In this document: in pieces, positions 56,557 through 64,000 of the stretch
Numbering within the stretch: the first letter of the stretch is position 1
Layout: each line of letters starts with the position of its first letter
Assembly: GCF_030848475.1 (NCBI RefSeq)
Contig: NZ_JAVDDS010000002.1
Location: 62,001 to 126,000, forward strand
Direction of reading: 5' to 3'
Origin: Herbivorax alkaliphila
GTDB taxonomy: Bacteria > Bacillota > Clostridia > Acetivibrionales > Acetivibrionaceae
DNA: 64,000 nt
Notes under the pieces: generated by a model
The model's database searches: none
What the model was told of the DNA's origin: nothing
The model's input: the letters and a program-made list of their open reading frames with translations, nothing else
Position numbers and translations under genes: made by a program

Positions 56557-59367
56557 ATGGAGTTTATTGATTTTAACAAAACAACTTTTTATAAAGGGCT
56601 TAAGGCTTCTTATGGCAAACTTCCAGTTAAAATGGAAGTTTGCTTAAAATTTGATGAAATAGGGGCTTTTACTGTGTCACTTTCAATTGGCCTAGACAAA
56701 ATGTATAGAGTAAAAGATATAGGTAGGTTACTCGAAGTTATAGAAACTTTAGAACCTTACCATTTTACTAAAAACTTTATATTTGAACCATCTAAAATGT
56801 ATTTTGAAAAGTCAGCCCAAAGCATATTAGAGTTTTTGTCAAACCTTGATAAAAAGAGTTTACACACAAACCAATTGATTTTAAATAAAGATTACAATGA
56901 AAGATTTTTAGATTTAATATGGGATTTAGAAAATAGATCACTTAACACTGAAATTTTATTTAAAAGTAATTTAAACTTAAAAACTTCTATTAAAAGAAAA
57001 GACGGATTTAATGTTTTGATAATGGATTACTCAGAGTATGGTGATTTTGAGCCCCTTTGTGCAAATTTTAAATATATCACTTTAAATAGTGGCAAAGTAA
57101 TTGGGAAGGTGCAGGAATTTAATAGGGAACTATTAAAAAATATATATAGTTTTAAAAATGATAGTAATGTAGTGTATTTTAAAATCTCAGATGATGAGAA
57201 AAAGTTTTTTAAAAAGAATTTTTTGGACAGGTACAATGACAAGATTGAAATTTCTATAGATGAAGATGTAAAAAAAGATATGACAGAAGATAATCTTTTG
57301 TCAAAAGTTTATTTTGATGTTGGGGCAAAGGGAATTATGTCAAAGGCTGAATTTTGCTATGGAGAAAAAGTTATAAATCCCCTTAATGATGTGGATATAA
57401 ATAGAAGTTTTAGAGAATTTGAAAGAGAAAGTGATATATTAGATGAGTTAAAGCATTATGGTTTTAAAGAATATAAAAAGCTTTTTTTACTTGACGATGT
57501 TGAAAAGATAATGAATTTATTAACGGACAATTTAAAAAATCTTAAAAAAATATCTCAAGTTTACTATTCAGAAGATTTTAAAAAGCTTCATGTTAAAAAT
57601 ATAGACAGCTTAGGACTAAGCTTATCTGATGATTCCCTGATTCATATGAACATAAATCTTGAAAATGTAAGTGATGAGGAATTAGCAGAGCTTCTAGAGT
57701 CTATTAAGGCAGGCAAAAAGTACTATAGATTAAAAAATGGATCAATTATAAATCTTGAAAGTGTTGAAAGCAGTAGATTTGTTGATTTGATAAAGGGTTT
57801 GGAAATTGATAAATCCAATATTAATGATGGAATATTTGAAATTCCCCTAAACAGGTGTCTTTATATAGATAACTACCTAAAAGAAAAGGGAATAGAGAAT
57901 GTTAAAATGGAGTCTCGCTTAAAAAATCTTATAAATGGAATATCAAACTCTAAAGATATAGAGGTTGATATAGACGATAGTTTAAAAAGCATTTTAAGAA
58001 ATTATCAGTTGGCAGGGGTGAAGTGGCTTAAAAGTTTATCATATTATTCATTTGGCGGAATATTAGCTGATGATATGGGACTTGGAAAAACTCTTCAGGT
58101 GCTTGCCTTTATAGCCAGTGAAAAGGATAGAAAGCAGCCCTGTATGGTTGTTGCACCAACTTCTATTGTTTACAACTGGAAGGCGGAAGCGAAAAAGTTT
58201 ACTCCTGACTTAAAGGTACTTTTGATAAGTGGTGTTAAGGCTAAAAGAGATTTAATGATTTTAAACTGCAATAAATATGACATAGTTATAACCTCTTATG
58301 GTTCTTTAAAAAATGATGTGGAAAATTATAAAAAGGTTCAGTTTTCATATGTCTTTATAGATGAAGCTCAAAACATAAAAAATCCACTAACATTAAATGC
58401 AAACAGTGTAAAAAGTCTTAAGGCAAGGTGCTGTTTTGCGCTTACAGGTACTCCTATAGAAAACAGACTTATGGAAGTCTGGTCTATATTTGATTTTATA
58501 ATGCCGGGGTATTTATATAATAAAAATAAGTTCTCCCATGCCTTTGAAAATCCTATTTTAAAAGATAAAAATGAAGATAAAATGGACGAGCTGGCAAGAC
58601 TTATAAAGCCCTTTATTATAAGAAGGCTTAAAAAAGATGTATTAGATGAACTACCCCAAAAGATCAATACAAATTATGTATCTGAAATGACCGTAGAGCA
58701 GAAAAAACTATATGCTGCTTATTATAAGCAGTTTAAAAAAGAACTTGAGGAAGAAGGAGTTGAAGGAAATCAAATTGGAGTATTTAAAGCTCTTACAAGG
58801 CTAAGACAGACATGTGCCCATCCTGCCACATTTATAGAGCATTATAAGGGAGGAAGCGGAAAGCTTGATATGGCAATAGAAATACTAACTGAGTGTATTA
58901 GCTCAGGACACAGCGTTCTTTTGTTTTCTCAATTTACAAAAATGCTTAAGATAATAAGAGGTGAATTAGAAAGCAAAAATATAAACTATTATTATCTTGA
59001 CGGAACTATGAGCCCTGAGGATAGAGCCATTGAGATTGATAATTTTAATAGTGACAGAGAAGCTGTGTTTTTAATCTCTTTAAAGGCTGGCGGAACTGGT
59101 CTTAATCTTACAAAGGCGGATATTGTTGTGCATTTTGACCCTTGGTGGAATCCTGCTGTTGAAGATCAGGCAAGTGACAGAGTTTATAGAATAGGACAGA
59201 AAAATGTTGTTCAGGTTTATAAGCTGCTTACAGAGGGTACAATTGAAGAAAAAATTGCAAGGATGCAGGAAAATAAGAGGGGATTGATGGAAAATATTAT
59301 TAGACCAGGAGAGAGCCTTTTAAATAATTTTAGTGAAGATGAAATAAGGGATTTGTTTGGTCTATAG
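56557..59367 (+). CDS. SNF2-family ATPase, no SWIM domain, in the SMC operon
   Basis: 936 residues, ATG with GGTGG 6 nt upstream, probably co-transcribed with the SMC gene. The N-terminal ~470 residues form the bacterial SNF2-associated domain (SLSIGLDKMYRVKDIGRLLE and YYRLKNGSIINLES are typical). The SWIM zinc finger found at the N terminus of most Firmicutes SNF2 proteins is absent; no CxC...CxH pattern is seen. The motor has motif I GILADDMGLGKT (~505), DEAQ box VFIDEAQNIKN (~602), III FALTGTPIENRL, V LKAGGTGLNL and VI QASDRVYRIGQ (~871). SNF2 proteins translocate on double-stranded DNA without strand separation. Inference: a DNA-remodelling or sensing partner of the SMC complex in place of JetD. 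A stand-alone SNF2 gene that happens to follow is the alternative. Confidence 0.88.
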   Translation: MEFIDFNKTTFYKGLKASYGKLPVKMEVCLKFDEIGAFTVSLSIGLDKMYRVKDIGRLLEVIETLEPYHFTKNFIFEPSKMYFEKSAQSILEFLSNLDKKSLHTNQLILNKDYNERFLDLIWDLENRSLNTEILFKSNLNLKTSIKRKDGFNVLIMDYSEYGDFEPLCANFKYITLNSGKVIGKVQEFNRELLKNIYSFKNDSNVVYFKISDDEKKFFKKNFLDRYNDKIEISIDEDVKKDMTEDNLLSKVYFDVGAKGIMSKAEFCYGEKVINPLNDVDINRSFREFERESDILDELKHYGFKEYKKLFLLDDVEKIMNLLTDNLKNLKKISQVYYSEDFKKLHVKNIDSLGLSLSDDSLIHMNINLENVSDEELAELLESIKAGKKYYRLKNGSIINLESVESSRFVDLIKGLEIDKSNINDGIFEIPLNRCLYIDNYLKEKGIENVKMESRLKNLINGISNSKDIEVDIDDSLKSILRNYQLAGVKWLKSLSYYSFGGILADDMGLGKTLQVLAFIASEKDRKQPCMVVAPTSIVYNWKAEAKKFTPDLKVLLISGVKAKRDLMILNCNKYDIVITSYGSLKNDVENYKKVQFSYVFIDEAQNIKNPLTLNANSVKSLKARCCFALTGTPIENRLMEVWSIFDFIMPGYLYNKNKFSHAFENPILKDKNEDKMDELARLIKPFIIRRLKKDVLDELPQKINTNYVSEMTVEQKKLYAAYYKQFKKELEEEGVEGNQIGVFKALTRLRQTCAHPATFIEHYKGGSGKLDMAIEILTECISSGHSVLLFSQFTKMLKIIRGELESKNINYYYLDGTMSPEDRAIEIDNFNSDREAVFLISLKAGGTGLNLTKADIVVHFDPWWNPAVEDQASDRVYRIGQKNVVQVYKLLTEGTIEEKIARMQENKRGLMENIIRPGESLLNNFSEDEIRDLFGL

Positions 59368-59463
59368 TGTAATGATAAGATATATAGAAATAACAAAACT
59401 TTAATAATCCAGATTTAAGAATAATTTAGAATAAAATTTTTATGAGAATTTTTACTAATTGTA

Positions 59464-59501
59464 TTGACATTTATTATATATATATATATAATAAATGTCA
59501 A
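59464..59501. promoter_or_regulatory. Palindromic consensus promoter
   Basis: A perfect 38-nt palindrome that also contains TTGACA (59464-59469), 17 nt, TATAAT (59487-59492). The symmetry places the same promoter on the minus strand. The spacer is alternating T/A. Transcription on the plus strand would start about 130 nt before the exported amidase-domain gene. Confidence 0.6.
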
Positions 59502-59633
59502 AGGTGGAGGAATTCCTATAAAACCTTAAAAATATCAGCTGATAACCAAGGCTAAAATGTTAAATTGAAGAAGTACAAAAAAAGCATCGATGCAGCAAGG
59601 TTTAAATTTTTTTCAAGTTAGGAGCGTGAAAAT

Positions 59634-60818
59634 ATGAAATCAACAAAAATGAATAAGAGGATTTCAGGCATAATTGTATGCTTGTTTTTACTTGCTAGTA
59701 TGGGTAACGTTCAAGCGATAATTAAAGAAAGTGAGGTTATTCAAAGTGATGATGAGAAAAAAATAACCGATACTATTGAAAATTTTATTATGAGTTATGA
59801 AAGTGCACTTGACAATGAAGATATTAACTTTAATGACATTGATAGTTTTTTTAGCGATATAAACAGTTCTAAGAATAAAGAGCTTATTAAAACTGTATTG
59901 AAGAGGAAAATAGTATTATCACAAGAATACCCTAAAACAAAGTTAAAGGAATTAAATAAAGAATTAAAATTTGATTATGAATCAATAACTATTGAAAAAA
60001 ACAGTGCAGAAGTTAAAGTCAACGTAACTAAAATGTTTAACTATAATATATCACCAGATGTACAGTCGGGAGAAGTGAACAGCTATTTTATTAAACTAAG
60101 CAGGATAAATGAAGATTGGAAAATAAGTTTTATAGAAGGTTTTGTAGATAAGTTTGTTAAAGAAGATTTTAATGGTAAAGGGATAAATCCTAATAATATT
60201 AAAGACTTAAAGAAATATCAAAAAGATCTTAGAAAGAATGTAAAAGAATTTTATAAAGAATTAAAATTGGAAGCTGAAAGTGATGAGAGCATTGTGGTAG
60301 CTAATAGAGGAAATTATGATCGAACGGGAGCATATAATTATGCTATGAATCATGCGTTGAATCATAATAACGACTATGAGTCTTTTGTTGGTCAAGGAGG
60401 AGATTGCACAAATTTTACTTCTCAATGTTTATATGAAGGTGGAGGGATTGCTCAACATGTGGGAGGACAAAACTACACTGATACTTACTGGTTCTATAAT
60501 AAAACAACACATGATAGGTCTGCATCTTGGACGGGTGCAAACGAATTTAGAAGATATATAGGATATTCAATTTCTAGAATTGATGCTCAAATTTCATCGT
60601 TTAATGGTGTTACTTATTCGGATTTAGTTCAGTTTGCCAATTCCAATGGAGATAGTTACCATTCATTAATAATAACTGGCATAGTATATAATAGTTCTGG
60701 TAGAAGTGATCTTCTGGTTTGTGGTCATAGTCCAATGGTAAGGAATGTTTCTATATCTAACGCTTTTGGAGCAAGAAATAGAGTATATATAAAAATACTA
60801 GGATATACAGAAGATTAA
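59634..60818 (+). CDS. Exported Amidase_6-domain protein
   Basis: 394 residues with a signal peptide (cleavage near VQA at about 28) and a TAGGAG site 9 nt upstream of the ATG. Residues ~30-200 resemble a helical/alpha-beta region with a possible NTF2-like fold (WKISFIEGFVDKF); residues ~215-390 are the Amidase_6 (putative amidase) domain: NYDRTGAYNYAMNHALN, GGDCTNFTSQCLYEGG with the catalytic Cys, and SYHSLIITGIV with the catalytic His. The family is common in sporulating Firmicutes and is thought to act on peptide or wall bonds; substrate unknown. It is separated from the SNF2 gene by the palindromic promoter, so it is probably an independent unit. Confidence 0.9.
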   Translation: MKSTKMNKRISGIIVCLFLLASMGNVQAIIKESEVIQSDDEKKITDTIENFIMSYESALDNEDINFNDIDSFFSDINSSKNKELIKTVLKRKIVLSQEYPKTKLKELNKELKFDYESITIEKNSAEVKVNVTKMFNYNISPDVQSGEVNSYFIKLSRINEDWKISFIEGFVDKFVKEDFNGKGINPNNIKDLKKYQKDLRKNVKEFYKELKLEAESDESIVVANRGNYDRTGAYNYAMNHALNHNNDYESFVGQGGDCTNFTSQCLYEGGGIAQHVGGQNYTDTYWFYNKTTHDRSASWTGANEFRRYIGYSISRIDAQISSFNGVTYSDLVQFANSNGDSYHSLIITGIVYNSSGRSDLLVCGHSPMVRNVSISNAFGARNRVYIKILGYTED

Positions 60819-60896
60819 TAGAATATATTCCAAAAAATAAATAGTAATAATTTACATATTATAATCAAATTATCATCTTGTAGCAAAGATTAAATA

Positions 60897-60941
60897 TTTC
60901 AAACAGAATGAAATCTAATAAAGACTTCATTCTGTTTGAAA
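60897..60941 (+). terminator. Terminator after the amidase-domain gene
   Basis: A perfect 16-bp stem TTTCAAACAGAATGAA with TTCATTCTGTTTGAAA, 13-nt loop, then CTTTTATT. Confidence 0.8.
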
Positions 60942-61090
60942 CTTTTATTAGATTATACACGTTATATTTTTAAATTAGATTAGATATTGACATCTATATT
61001 ATGGGGCTGTAAGATATAAGCAAATACTTTCTGCAATTGTAGAACGTAAGAGACATGTATATTAAAACAAGGTTGGGAGGAGTAAAAACT

Positions 61091-61840
61091 ATGGAAGAAG
61101 GATTTATTAACACTTTAAACAAAAACCAGAACAAAAAAGGGTTTAAATTTATTATGAGAATAATGATATTTTTATTCATATCTAGTTTACTAGTGTCATG
61201 CCAAAATAAAAAATTAGATCAACAAGAGTCACTTGGGTTACTTCCTGAAAATGATGTAGAAGTTGTAAAAGGCATGGCATTAAGCAAAATTGGAGCTAGT
61301 CTACCAAATTTGTGTTATGCATCAGAAGACATTGCGGTTATATATGACTATTGGGGAATTATTGTATATGATTTAAAAGAACATAGAATATGTAGAGCTG
61401 TTGATTTAATTACACTAGATACTAAAGATACACAAGATGATTGGTGGACAAATGTTACTGTAAATAAAGAAGGAACACATATATTAATCGAGAGGATTTC
61501 ACGAATAGATAATTCAACATTAAATTATATATATGATATTGAAAAAGATGATTTAAAGAAAACAGATAAATTGAGTTTTGATGAAGGAGAGATGAATAAT
61601 TTATATAACCCTCATAATGAAGAAATTAATACTTATTTAGAAGATATAGGAGTGAATGATTTTGAATTTTGTGGTGATATTGCTAGGGTAGGAGAAAACA
61701 ATTGGATAGGTTTAAGTATAACTGAATTACGGCAAGGGGATGAGTTATGTTACGATGACATGAGACAAATGACTCTAGTTATAGTAAAAGATGACAGCGT
61801 AAATTCTAAACAAGTTTTTGATAAATTTTCTGATTTATAA
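61091..61840 (+). CDS. Lipoprotein of unknown family
   Basis: 249 residues from the ATG at 61091, supported by GGGAGGAG 8 nt upstream; an ATG at 61055 is in frame but lacks a site. The signal is unusually long: about 23 charged residues (EEGFINTLNKNQNKKGFKF), a hydrophobic core, then the lipobox LLVSC, so the mature protein is probably lipid-anchored at Cys37. The mature part repeats acidic, Asp-rich motifs (DTKDTQDDWW, YDIEKDDLK) and may be a small beta-propeller-like or sensing domain, but I recognise no family. A long palindrome follows directly. Confidence 0.72.
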   Translation: MEEGFINTLNKNQNKKGFKFIMRIMIFLFISSLLVSCQNKKLDQQESLGLLPENDVEVVKGMALSKIGASLPNLCYASEDIAVIYDYWGIIVYDLKEHRICRAVDLITLDTKDTQDDWWTNVTVNKEGTHILIERISRIDNSTLNYIYDIEKDDLKKTDKLSFDEGEMNNLYNPHNEEINTYLEDIGVNDFEFCGDIARVGENNWIGLSITELRQGDELCYDDMRQMTLVIVKDDSVNSKQVFDKFSDL

Positions 61841-61851
61841 TACAAATATAT

Positions 61852-61917
61852 ATAGGGTCAGGTTTGAATAATTTACCTACTCATATGAGTAAGTAAATTA
61901 TTCAAGCCTGACCCTAT
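61852..61917. repeat. 66-nt palindrome, MITE-like, may act as terminator
   Basis: Outer arms ATAGGGTCAGG and CCTGACCCTAT; the arms meet at CATATG with only two mismatched positions, both able to form G-U in RNA. A T run follows. The GGGTCAGG end resembles ends of palindromic elements that REP-associated tyrosine transposases mobilise in many bacteria (from memory). No transposase is nearby. Confidence 0.6.
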
Positions 61918-62276
61918 TTTTAAAATATTACTATGTAATTACTATGAATAGAAAAATTTCATGCGTAAACCGTTTCATTTAGTTGCATAACAGCACCATT
62001 TCTTATATAATAATATTAGTAATAAAAAACAAGTCTTTAGTACCTGTAACATTTGACAGATGTAAAAGACTAAATAAAAATTGTAGCTTTTCAAAAGATG
62101 AAAAAGCAGAATGAAAGCAAATTCTGCAAATTATAATTTTAGTAAAAGATATGTTGTTCCTTTTAGTATAATGAACTTAAAATACGGTACTGTAATGCCT
62201 AGAAAAAATGCATTGAACAGTTATTTTTTTATTTATAGATTTAATTAATAAAAATTCTACTTAAAGGAAGATGATT
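61918..62276. other. 360-nt intergenic gap
   Basis: AT-rich, no gene visible. The right end has AAGGAAG, the ribosome binding site of the next gene. I could not assign a promoter with confidence. Confidence 0.5.
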
Positions 62277-64000
62277 TTGAAAATAAGATCAAAACTATTT
62301 TTAGTAATAGCAACTTTAATATTTTGTATTATTTTTAGTGTGCTATTATTAATATATGAAATAAATGAGTCATCTAGTAATTATCAGACAATTATAAAAG
62401 GGCATGATTTGATAATAGATTTTGAGATTGCACTGGGTTCAGTAAATGAGCTTATTTCAACTCAAGACTTAATGCGAACAAAAGATATTTGGATCGAATC
62501 AATAAATAATTATTCTGATTCACTATCTGATTTTGTAGAGTCAAAAAATCTAAAGGACTTATTATCGGATGAAGATATAAAATTCAAATATGATTCATTG
62601 GTTAGAGTAAATGAAAGTGCTAATTCAAGGTTTTTGGTAATTAAAAATCAACTTAACCAAATTGAGAATAATGGAACTTTGCAAAGAATTGATTTAACTG
62701 ACCCGACACTACTTTATGAAAATAGAGATTTGTATTTTACTTATTATGAAATAAGAGAACTAAAGAGCTTTTTCTCTTTAAATGTGAGAGATTCTATAAA
62801 TTCACTTGTTGATGCTTTACATGAAAAAAGCGAATTAGATCAAATACGAAAGCGTAATATTTATTTTACCATATTGTTTTTCCTATGTACTTCTATAATT
62901 ATTTTTTCTGTAATAATAATAAACAGGATTTCTAAAAATGTTAGTTTAATATCAAAGGCCATTTCAAATATTTCTAAAGGTAATTTTACAAAGCAACAAT
63001 ATATAAAAACCAATGATGAATTTGGTATATTGTATAAGGATATTAATGGATTTACAGATGACCTTAAAGACAATGTTGGGAATATTATTCAATTTACAAA
63101 AGAACTTGCTCAAAAAAATATAAAAGAAACTGATATTTCAAATGTTCATGAAAACATTGTTATGCAAATTGTTAATTATACAACAGCTGATGGTGCAGCA
63201 TTATATTTATTAAATAATCAAAAAGATGTATTAACTATAAAAAATATTGCAGGAACCTTTTATTCTCCTGAATTAATTGATACATCTGATGTTAATAAAA
63301 TGAATGATGAGAAATTAAAATCATTTTTCCTAAACAAACAGGTATCTATTGAGAACTCATTAGTGGGAAATGTTTTGAAAACTAATGAGAATATTTTTAT
63401 TAAAGATACAGAAAATGACATATTATCTAAAGAGCTTTCTTATAAAATAAAAGAGCTTGTTTATTCGATGATTTTTATTCCACTGATTGTTTCAGATCAA
63501 ACAATAGGAGTAATTTCTATTATGAAACTAAAAGAAAATGATGCGTTGACAGATTTAGATTATATACATGTAAAAAGCTTTACTGAATATGCAGGTTTAG
63601 CCATAGATAATTTTAATAAATTGAAAATACAAGCTGAAAAAAATCAACTTGAGAGAGAAATAAAAATACAAAAAATATATGAAGCGAAACTTAAAAATAG
63701 TAATAAAGAATTAGAAGATTTTGCTCATATTGTGTCACATGATTTAAAAGCACCGCTTCGCCAAATAGCTGCTTTTAGCAAAAATCTTGATAATATGTTT
63801 AAAGATCGTTTTGATAGTATGGGAACTGATTTACTAAATAGAATAGTTGTCACATCAAATTATATGCAAAAATTAATAAATGGATTGTTAGAATATTCTA
63901 GAATAACTTCAAAACCAAATCCTATTGAAAAAGTTGACTTGCAAAAAATTATAAATGAAACTGTAAGTGACTTTGAAATTCAAATATGTGAAAAAAATGC
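62277..64000 (+). CDS. Membrane sensor histidine kinase (HAMP-GAF-HisKA), 3' cut off
   Basis: At least 574 codons. TTG at 62277 with AAGGAAG 8 nt upstream is the likely start; the ATG at 62271 is too close to that site. Two membrane helices (about residues 5-27 and 195-215) enclose an extracytoplasmic sensor domain of ~165 residues. A HAMP-like segment follows, then a GAF domain (~285-440), a short coil and the HisKA helix FAHIVSHDLKAPLRQI with the phosphorylated His. The gene continues past the window edge, so HATPase_c and any receiver domains are unseen. The HDLKAPLR phrase is typical of bacteriophytochrome-type and related kinases. The cognate regulator is not in the window. Confidence 0.88.
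   Translation, partial: MKIRSKLFLVIATLIFCIIFSVLLLIYEINESSSNYQTIIKGHDLIIDFEIALGSVNELISTQDLMRTKDIWIESINNYSDSLSDFVESKNLKDLLSDEDIKFKYDSLVRVNESANSRFLVIKNQLNQIENNGTLQRIDLTDPTLLYENRDLYFTYYEIRELKSFFSLNVRDSINSLVDALHEKSELDQIRKRNIYFTILFFLCTSIIIFSVIIINRISKNVSLISKAISNISKGNFTKQQYIKTNDEFGILYKDINGFTDDLKDNVGNIIQFTKELAQKNIKETDISNVHENIVMQIVNYTTADGAALYLLNNQKDVLTIKNIAGTFYSPELIDTSDVNKMNDEKLKSFFLNKQVSIENSLVGNVLKTNENIFIKDTENDILSKELSYKIKELVYSMIFIPLIVSDQTIGVISIMKLKENDALTDLDYIHVKSFTEYAGLAIDNFNKLKIQAEKNQLEREIKIQKIYEAKLKNSNKELEDFAHIVSHDLKAPLRQIAAFSKNLDNMFKDRFDSMGTDLLNRIVVTSNYMQKLINGLLEYSRITSKPNPIEKVDLQKIINETVSDFEIQICEKN

Noticed and set aside
49754-59367. A hidden jetD in the second SMC operon
   Set aside because: I looked for a Glu...DxD Toprim pattern in the three Jet-like proteins and the SNF2 protein and saw none.
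59475-59490. Simple TA microsatellite
   Set aside because: The alternating T/A run is the spacer of a perfect palindrome containing consensus promoter boxes, which explains it better.

Overview
The window is AT-rich (roughly 30% G+C by eye), uses TTG and GTG starts with strong AGGAGG-type ribosome binding sites, and encodes S-layer-homology (SLH) domains, a Cu-amine-oxidase-N/CAP exported protein, an Amidase_6-type exported protein and a rubrerythrin-like diiron protein. Together these point to a low-GC, probably anaerobic Gram-positive of the class Clostridia. The genus cannot be named from the sequence alone. I found no rRNA, tRNA, CRISPR array or recognisable transposase.

Layout. 1-3293 (minus): a sensor kinase / LuxR-type regulator pair followed by an ABC-2 exporter, its permease cut by the window edge. 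3358-3595: a perfect palindrome and two tandem 103-nt units. 3761-11483 (plus): a complete four-gene Wadjet-type SMC anti-plasmid system in the order jetD-jetA-jetB-jetC. 11628-14448: alcohol dehydrogenase, CAP-domain exported protein, GNAT acetyltransferase. 15122-33553: one giant SLH-anchored surface protein (6143 residues) with about fourteen 200-residue beta-repeat modules. 33847-40404: a decayed paralogue of its middle part with a different C terminus. 40567-44889: aldo/keto reductase (minus), acyl-CoA ligase and M24 peptidase. 44890-49553: a patchwork of fragments (truncated MerR head, diguanylate cyclase, nucleotidyltransferase/partner pair, two copies of a repeat carrying a cas6 3'-end remnant, a diiron protein, a small coiled-coil protein). 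49754-59367: a second Wadjet-like SMC operon, jetA-jetB-jetC followed by a SNF2-family ATPase and with no jetD. 59464-64000: a palindromic consensus promoter, an exported amidase-domain protein, a lipoprotein, a MITE-like palindrome and the start of a GAF-HisKA sensor kinase.

The point of greatest interest is the second SMC operon. Its three core genes are clear but distant homologues of the first operon's jetA, jetB and jetC, including the same unusual Walker A loop in the SMC subunit. The Toprim nuclease that carries out DNA cleavage in Wadjet is absent, and an 18-nt gap separates jetC from a SNF2 ATPase that lacks the usual N-terminal SWIM finger. This may be an uncharacterised SMC-SNF2 system, either a defence module with a different effector or one that borrows the JetD encoded 38 kb away. 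Remnants of cas6, an apparent nucleotidyltransferase toxin-antitoxin-like pair and several dispersed hairpin repeats suggest that 44.9-59.4 kb is a recombining accessory or defence region.
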